From positions 1,984,001-2,048,000 of the forward strand of contig OZ244776.1 in assembly GCA_965219515.1 (NCBI GenBank): a stretch of DNA of 64,000 nucleotides, given 5' to 3'. A program made the translations under genes and the position numbers. This document shows positions 1 through 9,502 of the stretch, piece after piece (positions within the stretch are counted from its first letter, which is position 1; every line of letters begins with the position of its first letter). The notes under the pieces are model-generated. The model was not told where the DNA came from. It was given only the letters and a program-made list of their open reading frames with translations, and did no database searches. The stretch comes from Ilyomonas sp965219515 (GTDB lineage Bacteria; Bacteroidota; Bacteroidia; Chitinophagales; Chitinophagaceae).

Positions 1-1
1 T

Positions 2-169
2 TCTAAGTTTGTATCGGATTATAATTGGGATACCGTAGAAAAGATTGCTTTGCATGCGTATGATGATGACAATGCTTCGGAAAAAGAATTTATCGGGTTG
101 ATAAAAAAAGCGAAAGAAGTGTATGCCGCATCTGCGGGGGACAAAAAAAGAAAAAAAGCAGCCAAATGA
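2..169 (+). CDS. C-terminal end of an unidentified protein (5' end outside window)
   Basis: An open frame runs in from the left edge and stops with TGA after 55 codons. The visible peptide is charged and probably helical, and ends in a very basic lysine/arginine-rich tail (GDKKRKKAAK). I do not recognise the family from this fragment. It is convergent with the HD-domain gene that follows on the minus strand, with about 90 bases between the two stops. The steady codon pattern and lack of other stops support real coding, but the function cannot be assigned. Confidence 0.6.
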   Translation, partial: SKFVSDYNWDTVEKIALHAYDDDNASEKEFIGLIKKAKEVYAASAGDKKRKKAAK

Positions 170-257
170 ATAATAATGTCAACTCATCATTTTTTTACAG
201 AAACAAGTTCTCCTTTAAAATATGCATCAGTATGAATGATGATTGAATGATTTTATT

Positions 258-857
258 TCAAATAACCATTGCCTGCCGCGGAATAATAAAAGCAATCAAA
301 TCATCCAAAGTAATACCGGCACGATTGCAGGCATCGGCAATCTCATCTCTCGACACGTTGGCGGCAAACGATTTTTCTTTCAGCCGCTTTTTTACACCCT
401 TTACATCCATGCCTTCGTATCCGTTTGGCCGCATCAGCGAGTAAGCATGTATCAGCCCGCTTAGTTCGTCAAAGGCATACAGCATTTTATCCATTTTTGT
501 TTCGGGCAATACGCCGAAATGCGCCGGACCATGAGAGGCAATGGCATGAAGAATTTCGGGATCAACATCTCTCCTTTCCAGTTCTTCAATAATTTTTTTG
601 CAATGCTGCTCCGGCCACTGATCCCAGTCAGCGTCGTGCAGCAAACCTGCCATTTCCCAACGCCATTGCGCGGCTTCGTTCAAGCCTTCTTTTTCCTTTG
701 CCCAGCTTTGCATCAGGCGGGCTACCTGCTTCATGTGCAATTGCAATCTAAGATTTAATACCCATTCAAAAAATAATTGATTTGCTTCTTCTCTGATGAG
801 CGATTTCCCTTTATTGGCGGCATCGCCAAACACATTCCGGTTAAGTAATAATGACAT
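258..857 (-). CDS. HD-domain phosphohydrolase-like protein
   Basis: A 199-residue cytoplasmic protein. The stretch AGLLHDADWDQWPEQH (about residues 90-105) carries the HD metal-binding signature, and a later HAIASHG matches the downstream histidine region of small HD proteins. An N-terminal REEANQLFFEWV helix followed by LQLHMKQVARLM is the usual start of this family, so the ATG at 857 fits. Such proteins are metal-dependent phosphohydrolases, but the substrate is unknown. It is the last of three minus-strand genes (FAD dehydrogenase, SDR, HD protein) with short gaps, so co-transcription is likely. Confidence 0.75.
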   Translation of the reverse strand: MSLLLNRNVFGDAANKGKSLIREEANQLFFEWVLNLRLQLHMKQVARLMQSWAKEKEGLNEAAQWRWEMAGLLHDADWDQWPEQHCKKIIEELERRDVDPEILHAIASHGPAHFGVLPETKMDKMLYAFDELSGLIHAYSLMRPNGYEGMDVKGVKKRLKEKSFAANVSRDEIADACNRAGITLDDLIAFIIPRQAMVI

Positions 858-934
858 ATTATAGGATAAAAAGAGACAAGCTTATAAAGATTTAAACCAT
901 CAAAACACAGTAAACGCAAACAAACAAATGCATT

Positions 935-1753
935 TCACACGTACAAATCAGGATACAGCCGTCCGCCCGGCGTGATGGCATATTTATCAAAATCGGTTAT
1001 TCCTTCACTGCGCAATATATCTTCGTCCAGAAAACTATTTCCCGTACAATCTGCGGCAGGTTTGTTTAAAATGCAATAAGCTGCGTCTGCCATGATTTCG
1101 GGCTTGCGACTCATGGCTATTAATTTTTCTCCGCCCAGCAGATTGCGGACGGGTGCCGTAGCGATGGTTGTTTTTGGCCACAACGAATTGGAGGCAATGC
1201 CATATTTTTTAAATTCTGTCGCCCAGCCTGTCATCATTATGCTCATGCTGAATTTACTAATGGTATAAGCCATTTGCGGGTATATCCATTTGGGTTGCAG
1301 ACTAACAGGCGGAGATATGGTAAGAATGTGAGCGTTGCTGCTTTTTTTCAGATACGGCAAGCAAGCTTTCGTTATCATAAATGTGCCGCGTACATTAATA
1401 TCGTGTATCAGATCAAAGCGTTTTATTTCGGTGGCTTCCGTATTGCTAAGCTGAACAGCCGATGCATTATTAATTAAAACATCAATGCCGCCAAATGCTT
1501 GTACAGTTTTGGTTACAGCATTTTCAACCTGATCTTCAAAACGGATATCTGTCTGCACGGGTAAAGAGTTACCACCTGCCGATTCCACTTCTTTGGCAAC
1601 TGTGTAAATGGTGCCGCCAAGCTTTTCATTTTCTTCTATGCTTTTGGCAACAATAACAATATTTGCGCCTTCGGCGGCAAGACGCAATGCCATTGCTTTT
1701 CCAATGCCGCGACTTGAGCCGGTAATAAGAATGGTTTTATTGGCAAACAACAT
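935..1753 (-). CDS. SDR-family oxidoreductase, HSDL2-like
   Basis: A 272-residue short-chain dehydrogenase/reductase. The N-terminal nucleotide-binding motif TGSSRGIG, the NNAS motif, and the catalytic YTISK (Tyr-x3-Lys) are all present. The proline-rich stretch SLWPKTTIATAPVRNLLGG and the C-terminus resemble hydroxysteroid-dehydrogenase-like protein 2 relatives. The frame stays open 47 codons further upstream, but that extension is arginine-rich and overlaps the preceding gene; I chose the ATG at 1753, just before LFANKTILITGSSRG. It lies 41 bases after the FAD dehydrogenase gene. NAD(P)-dependent oxidation or reduction of an alcohol/ketone is expected, perhaps of a lipid; the substrate is not visible. 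Confidence 0.85.
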   Translation of the reverse strand: MLFANKTILITGSSRGIGKAMALRLAAEGANIVIVAKSIEENEKLGGTIYTVAKEVESAGGNSLPVQTDIRFEDQVENAVTKTVQAFGGIDVLINNASAVQLSNTEATEIKRFDLIHDINVRGTFMITKACLPYLKKSSNAHILTISPPVSLQPKWIYPQMAYTISKFSMSIMMTGWATEFKKYGIASNSLWPKTTIATAPVRNLLGGEKLIAMSRKPEIMADAAYCILNKPAADCTGNSFLDEDILRSEGITDFDKYAITPGGRLYPDLYV

Positions 1754-1794
1754 AAGAATGAGTTTATGCGGGTGAAGATAACTTGCAAAAGCGT

Positions 1795-3396
1795 TTACTT
1801 TTTTATCAATCTTTCTGCTATGGCAACAGCTACCCTTTCGCCGTCTATGGCTGCGCTTACAATGCCGCCGGCATAGCCCGCGCCTTCGCCGCACGGATAT
1901 AAGTTTTTAATTTGCACATGCTGTAATGTGTTGCTGTCGCGGGGTATGCGCACCGGCGAAGAAGTGCGGCTTTCGGTTGCCACCACGATGGCTTCGCTGG
2001 TATAATAGCCGCGCATTTTTTTACCAAACGCAACAAAACCATCCTGCAATCTCTTGTGAATAAAGGAAGGCAAAACGTTTTGCAATGAAGCACTTTGCAC
2101 ACCGGGCAAATAGCTGCAAACGGGAAGCGAAGCAGATATTTTATTATTGCAAAAATCGGTCATGCGCAATGCCGGCGCCGTAAAGTTTCCACCACCCTGC
2201 TCGTATGCTTTTTCCTCTGTCATTTTTTGAAAACGCATCAGCAATAACGGATCGTCAGCCTGCCATTTATTATGCTTCATCAATTGTGCAAATCTTTTAT
2301 CAGAAACAATATCCGACGTTTCAGTCGTTACTACCATGCCACTATTGGCAAACGGGTTGTTACGCTTACTCGGGCTCCATCCGTTTACCACCAATTCGTT
2401 TGCATGGGTAGCTGCCGGCGCAATGATGCCGCCGGGGCACATGCAAAAAGAAAACACGCCTTTGTTTTCTATCTGTTGCACCAAACTGTAAGATGCCGGT
2501 GGCAGATGCTGATCTCTTGCCAACTGATGATATTGAAGATTATCTATGAGACTTTGCGGATGCTCGATGCGAACGCCAAGCGCAAACGGCTTGGCTTCGA
2601 TAAATATTTTTTTTCTGTGCAATAATTCAAAAATATCACGCGCCGAATGACCGGTGGCAAGTATTACAGCTTCGCCGGAATAATGATTGTTATCCGACGT
2701 AATAACGCCTTTTAACCAATCATCCATAATTATAAGATCACTTACTTTCTTTTCAAACAGAAACGCACCACCGCTCTCTTCGATCTGCCTGCGCATTGAG
2801 GTAATAATCTGCGGCAGCTTATTGGTGCCGATGTGCGGATGCGATTCGTATAAAATATTTTCTTCACCGCCAAACTGTACAAAAGTTTGCAGAATGTTGT
2901 CAATATTGCCGCGCTTGGAGCTTCGGGTGTATAGTTTACCATCGCTGTATGTGCCTGCACCGCCTTCGCCAAAACAATAATTGCTTTCGGGGTTTACGAT
3001 GCCTTCTTTGTTTAGCAAAGCCAGATCGCGGCGGCGGGCGCGAACATCTTTGCCACGCTCCAGTATAACAGGCCGAATGCCTTGCTGTATCAATTTTAAA
3101 GCGGCAAACAAACCGGCAGGTCCGGCGCCGATGACAATGACGCTATGTTTTGCGTTTGATACAACGGGATAAACAACCGGCGTAATTGTGCGTTGCTGAA
3201 ACGGCTCGTTGATAAAAGCATTGATTGTAAGGTTAATAAAAACCAGCTTTCCCCGCGCATCAATAGATTTTTTTTGAATAAAATAACCGGTAATATCAGA
3301 AACGGATTTTCCGGCGGCAAGAGAAAGATAATCTTTAATAATATCGCTGCTATCTGCTTCGCTGGGAAGCAGTTTCAGCGTTATGGTTTGTTGCAT
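1795..3396 (-). CDS. NAD(P)/FAD-dependent dehydrogenase (COG2509 type)
   Basis: A 533-residue flavoprotein. A short N-terminal region of about 80 residues precedes a classic dinucleotide fold, VIVIGAGPAGLFAALKL (about residues 86-102), followed by ERGKDVRARRRD and a glycine-rich FGEGGAGTYSDGKL motif. The C-terminus has the second FAD contact, NLYPCGEGAGYAGGIVSAAIDG. This arrangement matches the uncharacterised COG2509 FAD dehydrogenases. It is probably soluble. It is the first gene of a likely three-gene minus-strand unit with the SDR and HD genes. The physiological electron donor and acceptor are unknown. Confidence 0.85.
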   Translation of the reverse strand: MQQTITLKLLPSEADSSDIIKDYLSLAAGKSVSDITGYFIQKKSIDARGKLVFINLTINAFINEPFQQRTITPVVYPVVSNAKHSVIVIGAGPAGLFAALKLIQQGIRPVILERGKDVRARRRDLALLNKEGIVNPESNYCFGEGGAGTYSDGKLYTRSSKRGNIDNILQTFVQFGGEENILYESHPHIGTNKLPQIITSMRRQIEESGGAFLFEKKVSDLIIMDDWLKGVITSDNNHYSGEAVILATGHSARDIFELLHRKKIFIEAKPFALGVRIEHPQSLIDNLQYHQLARDQHLPPASYSLVQQIENKGVFSFCMCPGGIIAPAATHANELVVNGWSPSKRNNPFANSGMVVTTETSDIVSDKRFAQLMKHNKWQADDPLLLMRFQKMTEEKAYEQGGGNFTAPALRMTDFCNNKISASLPVCSYLPGVQSASLQNVLPSFIHKRLQDGFVAFGKKMRGYYTSEAIVVATESRTSSPVRIPRDSNTLQHVQIKNLYPCGEGAGYAGGIVSAAIDGERVAVAIAERLIKK

Positions 3397-3492
3397 GATG
3401 TCAGGTATTTATCCTAAAAAATCAAACATTACATATATAAATCCGTAAAACTTTGCCAGCGTCTTTTGCTAAACCGGTGGCAATAAAAGCCA

Positions 3493-4023
3493 TTAAAACG
3501 AATGGCCCGAAACAAAACGATAGCCGAAACGAAGCCCTACAAATCGTACCGATTCGGAATTAGAAGTTGACTCGTACCGGACGCTGAAATCAAACGTTTT
3601 GGCAGCATCGGCATAATATCCTACGGTGGCAGCCAGCGTTAAGCCGTTTCCACCAATATCTCTCACGCTTCCGCTGCTGAATTTGGAAAAGCCCAGAGCG
3701 GGTTCAAAATACAAACGTCCGTTTGTGGTGTAGCGTCCGCATAATTTAAAAAAACCATCGCCAATGGTTCCAACGTTTCGGGAATTTAATTTTTCGGTAG
3801 TAAAAAAAGCCATATAACCCGCCTGCCCCAACACCGCCCAGTTCGGCGTAAAATTGTAGCCCACTTTGGCATCTGCGCCGATGCCCGGATTGGTTTGTAA
3901 TCCGAAACTGCCAACAGGAACACCGAAGTCAATGCCGAAAGCCAATTCGGTTCCCACGCCTCTTTGCGAAAAGACAAGGGTAGAAAAAAACATAATGATT
4001 GCGCACAAAGCAATTCTTTTCAT
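3493..4023 (-). CDS. Outer-membrane beta-barrel-like protein
   Basis: A 176-residue exported protein. The ATG at 4023 gives a clear signal peptide (MKRIALCAIIMFFSTLVFSQ); longer in-frame starts add a basic stretch with no export signal and run into the upstream gene. The mature part alternates hydrophobic and polar residues with many glycines and aromatics, and ends in an aromatic strand (GLRFGYRFVSGHSF), as expected of a small beta-barrel. It lies 25 bases after the DUF3127 gene. It resembles in style the protein at 53450-53989. No specific function can be given. Confidence 0.7.
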   Translation of the reverse strand: MKRIALCAIIMFFSTLVFSQRGVGTELAFGIDFGVPVGSFGLQTNPGIGADAKVGYNFTPNWAVLGQAGYMAFFTTEKLNSRNVGTIGDGFFKLCGRYTTNGRLYFEPALGFSKFSSGSVRDIGGNGLTLAATVGYYADAAKTFDFSVRYESTSNSESVRFVGLRFGYRFVSGHSF

Positions 4024-4048
4024 AGCAATAAGTAGTATTTGGTTATCA

Positions 4049-4426
4049 TTAAAACGGAAGATCGTCTTCGGCTTCTGCCGATTGAGAAGAAGCACCATTA
4101 GCCGCCGGCTGTTGAACGGTTTGATTGCCGGCAGACGATAAGGATTCAATTCGCCAGGCGTCGAGATTGGTAATGTAATTGTCTTTTCCTTCTTTGCTCC
4201 ATTTGCTTCCGCGCAGATTGAAATGCACTTTTACACCATCACCGGTGGAAAACCTGTCTAACATTGAAGTTCGGTCTTGCGTGCATTGAAATTTGATATA
4301 GCTGGTGAAAACGCGCCCGTTGTTTTCCTCTGACGTTTCAATTACAAATTCGCGGGTTTTAAATGTTTCGGAGCGTTGCACGGTATTATAAACAGCAATC
4401 AGTTTTCCCTCAATCTCAAATGCCAT
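4049..4426 (-). CDS. DUF3127 protein with SSB-like acidic tail
   Basis: A 125-residue protein. The N-terminal 95 residues (MAFEIEGKLIAVYNTVQRS... to LDAWRIE) match DUF3127, an OB-fold-like family common in Bacteroidota. A low-complexity linker rich in Gln, Ala and Ser follows, and the protein ends in EDDLPF. This is the same design as the tail of single-stranded DNA-binding protein (DDDIPF), which docks replication and repair partners. Nucleic-acid binding and partner recruitment are therefore plausible but inferred. It lies upstream of the small beta-barrel gene on the same strand. Confidence 0.85.
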   Translation of the reverse strand: MAFEIEGKLIAVYNTVQRSETFKTREFVIETSEENNGRVFTSYIKFQCTQDRTSMLDRFSTGDGVKVHFNLRGSKWSKEGKDNYITNLDAWRIESLSSAGNQTVQQPAANGASSQSAEAEDDLPF

Positions 4427-4573
4427 GTTAGTGGTTTTGCGGGCAAATGTAATTCTTAAAGCAAGAAAGAAAGATAGTATGGAAATAAAAACATCTTAAA
4501 AAATCCGCCGGCAGCCATCAACCCTGTTTTATATATAAAACATAAAATTTTGCAGTTACCGGCCGATAGCTGA

Positions 4574-6760
4574 TTAGAGCTTTACACCAAACGAAACATA
4601 AAATGTTCTGCCATCTGCGGGCAAAATGCCCGGACCAGGATACATGGTTATACGTCTGTTAAAATAGTGTTCGTCCGTAATATTATTTACGCCCGCGCTA
4701 ATACGATAACTGTGCAAAAACTGCCAGTTAAAGGTTGCGTCCCATATAGAGTATGAAGGAATAATTCCGGTTATCCCGTTACTGCTAAAAACCGTATTAA
4801 TCGCATCATTATATTGTTTGCCTGAATAACTGTACTGAATGCGAAGATTTGCCATTTTGTGTTTAAAAGTAACACCTGCTTTTTCTATCCAATCCGGTGT
4901 GTTTTCTACATGATTGCCATGAATACTTGTATTGACGCCACTTTTACTGATTGCCGCATTTTGATAACGTGCATGCGTGTAAGACAATGAATTGAATATG
5001 CGTATGTCATTATCAGCCGGCGCTGTATTACCAGCTTTCAGTAACGAAACTTCAATATAACTTTCAATGCCTTTAGCAACCGCATCACCAATATTGGTGG
5101 TATATAAATGTGTGCTTCCATACGCATCTGTAAACGTGGTTAACCCAATACGATCACCATAAAAAACATAAAATGCGTTTACGTCCCAGCTCAAAATATT
5201 TTTATAATTGCCCCGATACCCCAAATCAATATCATATCCTTTTACATCTTTCAAATTCGGATCAATCATATCCAACCTGTCGGCGGGTGTTACATTGGCG
5301 TTTAGAAACGGGCGGTATTCCTGCGATATATTGCCATAAAACTCACCCGATTTATTTAGATTGTATTGCAACCCCATGCCAAATAAGGGAAACGAACGGT
5401 TGCCATTATAATCTACATTATCGGTTGCATGATTGATTAAGCCGGTCATTCTTGTGTCAATCACTTCATAACGAACACCCGGCGTAAAAGAAAATGCTTT
5501 TGTTATCTGAAACAGATTTTCAGCAAAAACCGCATAATTGTATGTCGTAAACCGCAGGTTGGTTCCATAAGGCTGCGTAAGTAATAAATCGAAATTGCTG
5601 CCCGTTGTGCCCAATCCTTTTTGCTTTCTTTTTGTTACTTCAGTAAAATAACGAAGCCCTGCAGATAAGCTGCTGGTCAGACTGCGTAAGCGATAGCCGT
5701 GCCTGATTCTGGCTTCGGTAGTAAAGCCGTTGTAATAATCTCTATCCACCTGCCGTGGATTAAAATTATTGATAGCCGCATTAATTGTATCTGCAATATT
5801 TCCCGCATTTAAAAACTGTACGCTGTTGCGTTGGCCGAATAAAAAGTGCGTGGTAATATTTAATTCCGTATTTGCGCCTAAAGATGATTTTAGAATGATA
5901 GCTGCGAGATTGATATCAGGCTCGAAGTAGTTGCGCGCGCGTTTTGATTGCTTCGGATTGGCGTCAAACTGCGTATCGGTCAATCCGCCGGCTATCTGCT
6001 GCACATATTTCATTTTTGAGTATTGAAACGAAAGGCTGATTTTTTTTGTAAAATGATAAGTAGCATCGGCGTAATAAGCATAATAATGAAACTGCGAATT
6101 ATCTCGCCAGCCATCGCCACTTCTGTTATCGTAGTACGCGTAATATTGAAATTTACCTACGGTGCCTCCTACTGCATTATAAGAGTTGAACAAACCATTT
6201 GAACCTGCGGTTTGTTCGCTTTCAATTGCCAATGCCTTTGTGGTATCACCTTCTTTCAAAACATAATTCATCATGCCGCCGAACTGCGGGCCAAACTGCA
6301 ATGCCGCCGACCCGCGCACATATTGTACCGCCTGCACAGCCTGAAGCGGAACGGTATAATGATTTTCGGGATAGCCAAAGGCATCGCTGTTCGTCATATA
6401 GCCATTCTGACGCATATTCATTTCAATATCCCGATGCGCGTCAGTGCCACGTGTACCAATGTTCAGTTGCGTGCCTGCGCCATCCATTTGCCACATATTC
6501 AGGCCGGGTATCTGCGCAAACTGCAGTCTTGCCATATTCTGCGCCATATTTCCCTTTAACGGATTAAGCTGTAAGAGGTCTGTTTTCTTTCCTGCATAAA
6601 TGTATGTTTCATACACATCCGGCAGGCTTTGCTTTATCTGACTGCGGCGATAGCTGTTAACCGTTATGCTGTCTAACGAATGCGTGGACGAATCCTGTTG
6701 CGCATTCAGATTGTTTGTAATAAATAATATCAGAACTGAAGAGAAAAATATTTTATTCAT
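4574..6760 (-). CDS. TonB-dependent outer-membrane receptor, FecA-like
   Basis: A 728-residue outer-membrane receptor. A signal peptide (residues 1-20, ending NLNAQ) is followed by a possible TonB box (DSITVNSYRR). The plug domain contains IPGLNMWQMDGAGTQLNIGTRG and YVRGSAALQFGPQFGGMMNY. The rest is a long beta-barrel ending with the aromatic strand GRTFYVSFGVKL. There is no SusC-type N-terminal carboxypeptidase-like domain, so this resembles siderophore or iron-citrate receptors rather than glycan importers. It is the last gene of a minus-strand cluster with a channel-like protein, a PAP2-type lipoprotein and a small anchored protein. The ligand is unknown; a metal chelate is the simplest guess. 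Confidence 0.88.
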   Translation of the reverse strand: MNKIFFSSVLILFITNNLNAQQDSSTHSLDSITVNSYRRSQIKQSLPDVYETYIYAGKKTDLLQLNPLKGNMAQNMARLQFAQIPGLNMWQMDGAGTQLNIGTRGTDAHRDIEMNMRQNGYMTNSDAFGYPENHYTVPLQAVQAVQYVRGSAALQFGPQFGGMMNYVLKEGDTTKALAIESEQTAGSNGLFNSYNAVGGTVGKFQYYAYYDNRSGDGWRDNSQFHYYAYYADATYHFTKKISLSFQYSKMKYVQQIAGGLTDTQFDANPKQSKRARNYFEPDINLAAIILKSSLGANTELNITTHFLFGQRNSVQFLNAGNIADTINAAINNFNPRQVDRDYYNGFTTEARIRHGYRLRSLTSSLSAGLRYFTEVTKRKQKGLGTTGSNFDLLLTQPYGTNLRFTTYNYAVFAENLFQITKAFSFTPGVRYEVIDTRMTGLINHATDNVDYNGNRSFPLFGMGLQYNLNKSGEFYGNISQEYRPFLNANVTPADRLDMIDPNLKDVKGYDIDLGYRGNYKNILSWDVNAFYVFYGDRIGLTTFTDAYGSTHLYTTNIGDAVAKGIESYIEVSLLKAGNTAPADNDIRIFNSLSYTHARYQNAAISKSGVNTSIHGNHVENTPDWIEKAGVTFKHKMANLRIQYSYSGKQYNDAINTVFSSNGITGIIPSYSIWDATFNWQFLHSYRISAGVNNITDEHYFNRRITMYPGPGILPADGRTFYVSFGVKL

Positions 6761-6966
6761 TTTAAATCATATTAAAATGATGTTTTATCAATCTCAAATT
6801 AGATGAGCTAACAAAATCAAAACGTTGCATTTTGCTTTACTGCTGATTGTCAAGCGATTTGAAATCGATCCGAAAATTACCTTTGGTATTATTCTTTTAG
6901 TAAGCGGTATGGCTTTATCAGATATAATACCAAAGGGTATCATCAGGATATTAAAACATCATATTT

Positions 6967-8094
6967 TTAAAATTTAAACGCAATTCCTGCGCTGATTGAG
7001 TAATCGGCAAAAGCGGCATCGCCCTGTACGTGTTTATTATATTTTACAGAGTTTTCTTTATCGGTAACGCTTTGTGTTCTGTTTCGTACAAAAGCGACTG
7101 GTACACTGGCAAAAGCACTAAACTTTTTTAGGGAATAATTGACAGCCGGTTCTATGTTCCAAATATAGCCGGGACGGCGAAAATCGCCGCTGCCGCCAAT
7201 GATGTCGTGTACCGGAATGCCTTCCAGTCTTACACCCGCTGCCGCAGACAAGCCGTGCACAATACCGCCGAACGCATAGCTAAAACCAGCACGCGCCATG
7301 TATTGATCGGGCACACTCATGATGGCTTCATTGGCAAGCGTTGGCGCCAGCGTTTCGCGATAGGTGCGTACGCCGTTTTGCTCTCTCGGATTGGAGAGAT
7401 AAAAAGCATTGCCATATACGCCAAGCCGGTGAGCAATGTTGTAAAACAGATTTGTTTCCAGCGTAAAGCCGGTACCGCCATCGCCAAGCTGTATGCTTTG
7501 GTCAACGGGTCGCAGTTCCTTGCTGCCATTGGGTCCTACATTATAAGAGTAATCTTCATAATCATCCTGCCCCGTCGGTAGTTTGATACCAAGCCCAACC
7601 TGTATATTGCCACGGCTGTTTTTAGCCGGATCGAGCAGCCAGTAATATGCCGCCAGGCGAACATCGCCAATGCCAAAGGAGTGCATGGTATGACGCTCGT
7701 TGTAATTATTCACTCCGTTTATCAAGCCATGTTCATACAAAGAAGAACGCGAGTTGGCAATAACCGGCATGTCAATCATGACAGACCATCGGTTGGTGAG
7801 AATACGTGTAAGATTAATATCTGTTGTTCCCGAATGATTAATTACTTCGGTGCCCAGTTGCAGCCGCGCTTTGTTTTCCTCTGTTCCACTGAAGTGGCGA
7901 AACGATTTGTAATACCGGAAGTTGGTTGCCAGCACCCATTTGCTGATGTTTCCAGTGCTGCCATGGCTGCTGTCGGGATGAGACATCATGCATACATTTC
8001 CCGTACTGCGAATAGCCACGCAGCCCTGCGCCATTGCTTTGTAAGAAGAACAGAGAGCAATGGCAATCATTACATAACAAGTAATCGTTCTCAT
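6967..8094 (-). CDS. Outer-membrane channel/transporter-like beta-barrel
   Basis: A 375-residue exported protein with a signal peptide (MRTITCYVMIAIALCSSYKAMAQ). Directly after cleavage there is a cysteine/histidine-rich start (GCVAIRSTGNVCMMSHPDSSHG). The remainder alternates short beta strands and ends in a typical outer-membrane strand (SISAGIAFKF). Internal motifs such as GIGDVRLAAYYW and GIKLPTGQDDY are seen in Bacteroidota outer-membrane proteins annotated as transporters of the phenol-degradation MetA type. It starts 37 bases after the PAP2-type gene. A role as an outer-membrane pore or sensor for the ligand of the neighbouring TonB receptor is inferred. Confidence 0.7.
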   Translation of the reverse strand: MRTITCYVMIAIALCSSYKAMAQGCVAIRSTGNVCMMSHPDSSHGSTGNISKWVLATNFRYYKSFRHFSGTEENKARLQLGTEVINHSGTTDINLTRILTNRWSVMIDMPVIANSRSSLYEHGLINGVNNYNERHTMHSFGIGDVRLAAYYWLLDPAKNSRGNIQVGLGIKLPTGQDDYEDYSYNVGPNGSKELRPVDQSIQLGDGGTGFTLETNLFYNIAHRLGVYGNAFYLSNPREQNGVRTYRETLAPTLANEAIMSVPDQYMARAGFSYAFGGIVHGLSAAAGVRLEGIPVHDIIGGSGDFRRPGYIWNIEPAVNYSLKKFSAFASVPVAFVRNRTQSVTDKENSVKYNKHVQGDAAFADYSISAGIAFKF

Positions 8095-8131
8095 AAATTG
8101 TAGTTTTGTTTGTGAGGTTTGTTTTAATAAA

Positions 8132-9502
8132 TTAAAAATAACGGGTGGTATCGGTAGCCGGTTCCACCATATCTTCCCCCTTTTTCATGTGTAGCGTATT
8201 GGCAACAAAATCGCCTACTTTACGTCCGTATTCGGTAGCGGTAATGCAGGAACTATGGTAATGAATGCCGCCATAAAACCGCGCCCAGTTGTTTTCGATT
8301 GCCGCTGCGCGGAAAGAAGGAAACGAACGGCTGTCTATACCAAACTCCAGCTCTGATGTGTCTTTATATTGAAAATTTCGTCCGAATACACTGGTTAACG
8401 CTTCAGCAGCGGCAGATGAAACGGTAGAATGACCGCAGGTATATTCGGGGAAAGCAGGCGTTTGTAAAAGTGGCCGCCAGTTGGGATCAATATATTTATT
8501 AATTACGCTTTCCGGCCGAATGGTGTTGTAATGGTATTTGGCATCCCAGCATTCAATAAACGCTTCAAACATGGCGATTGAGGTTTTTGCATACGCATAT
8601 ATCGTTTGATCGAAATCTGCATCGGCTTTTTTAGCCGCAATGCCAATGATGCTTTGCCAGTGCCCGGTTGGCGAAAACTTTTTCGTGCCAAACATTACAT
8701 GTCCGTTCACATTCAGCTTAAAAGGATTATCATCCCAAAAATTGGCAATCTGCTGCTGCTCTTCCGTTAAACTATCGGTTGCATTTTTCACCAGCATCAC
8801 CTGTTTAAAGTAATCGCTGTTTTTATTTGTAACATCAAATTTTAACGGCTCCGGTACCCGAAACTGCGCAGCGCTATCCATTACCAGCGGACGAATTTCG
8901 CTCCAGTGCGGCTCTACCGCCTGCGCATACATCGGCGGCGTGGGTACCCAGCGACCTTCATCCTGATTAACGGTATATTTGCTGGCACTGCGCGTTTGAG
9001 AATAATTGTCCTTTTTACTCCATTCTAAAACAGAATTGGCAACGGCATCGCCAAATGCAGAACTCGCTTTCATTACATCGGAAGGCATACCGGCATCATC
9101 GGCTTTTTGGGTTAATTTTTCAATGTAACTGTCCATGCTTCCTTCAGGAAATGTAACGGCATTTCCAACTTTGCAATACGCCAGTAAAGCGGCATAGGGA
9201 AAATCTGTTTTATCTGCATCAGCCGGTTTTGGAATATTTTGCAAACCATGTAACTGGCCGGCTAAGGAAGTATAATGTTTGCTATCGCCTGCGGCAATTA
9301 CTTCATACGCGGCTATGGCTGCATATGTATAATTACGGGAAGCAACAACCGGTGTAAAATTGTTGCCCATCACAATGTTGTTAAGTTCGTGAACCGTTTG
9401 CGAAAACAATAACGGATCGTGCATTGCTTTTTTGTATTCGCCGTTATTCCGGCAAGAACTAAACACAACACAACCTAAAAAAAAGAAGAGAAAATTTTTC
9501 AT
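8132..9502 (-). CDS. PAP2 / vanadium-dependent haloperoxidase family lipoprotein
   Basis: A 456-residue protein. The N-terminus KNFLFFFLGCVVFSSC is a lipoprotein signal with the lipidated cysteine; the ATG at 9502 was chosen because it starts this signal. The C-terminal half carries the three phosphate/vanadate-binding motifs: KYHYNTIRP (Lys-x6-Arg-Pro), YTCGHSTVSS (the Gly-His core of PSGH) and ARFYGGIHYHSS (Arg and catalytic His region). Family members are acid phosphatases or vanadium haloperoxidases, which share one active-site design and cannot be told apart here. The last motif is followed by Ser-Ser rather than the usual Asp. It is probably anchored facing the periplasm and co-transcribed with the channel protein and TonB receptor. 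Confidence 0.85.
   Translation of the reverse strand: MKNFLFFFLGCVVFSSCRNNGEYKKAMHDPLLFSQTVHELNNIVMGNNFTPVVASRNYTYAAIAAYEVIAAGDSKHYTSLAGQLHGLQNIPKPADADKTDFPYAALLAYCKVGNAVTFPEGSMDSYIEKLTQKADDAGMPSDVMKASSAFGDAVANSVLEWSKKDNYSQTRSASKYTVNQDEGRWVPTPPMYAQAVEPHWSEIRPLVMDSAAQFRVPEPLKFDVTNKNSDYFKQVMLVKNATDSLTEEQQQIANFWDDNPFKLNVNGHVMFGTKKFSPTGHWQSIIGIAAKKADADFDQTIYAYAKTSIAMFEAFIECWDAKYHYNTIRPESVINKYIDPNWRPLLQTPAFPEYTCGHSTVSSAAAEALTSVFGRNFQYKDTSELEFGIDSRSFPSFRAAAIENNWARFYGGIHYHSSCITATEYGRKVGDFVANTLHMKKGEDMVEPATDTTRYF

Noticed and set aside
1754..1894. Longer N-terminus for the SDR gene
   Set aside because: The extension is arginine/cysteine-rich, overlaps the FAD dehydrogenase gene and precedes the normal SDR start.
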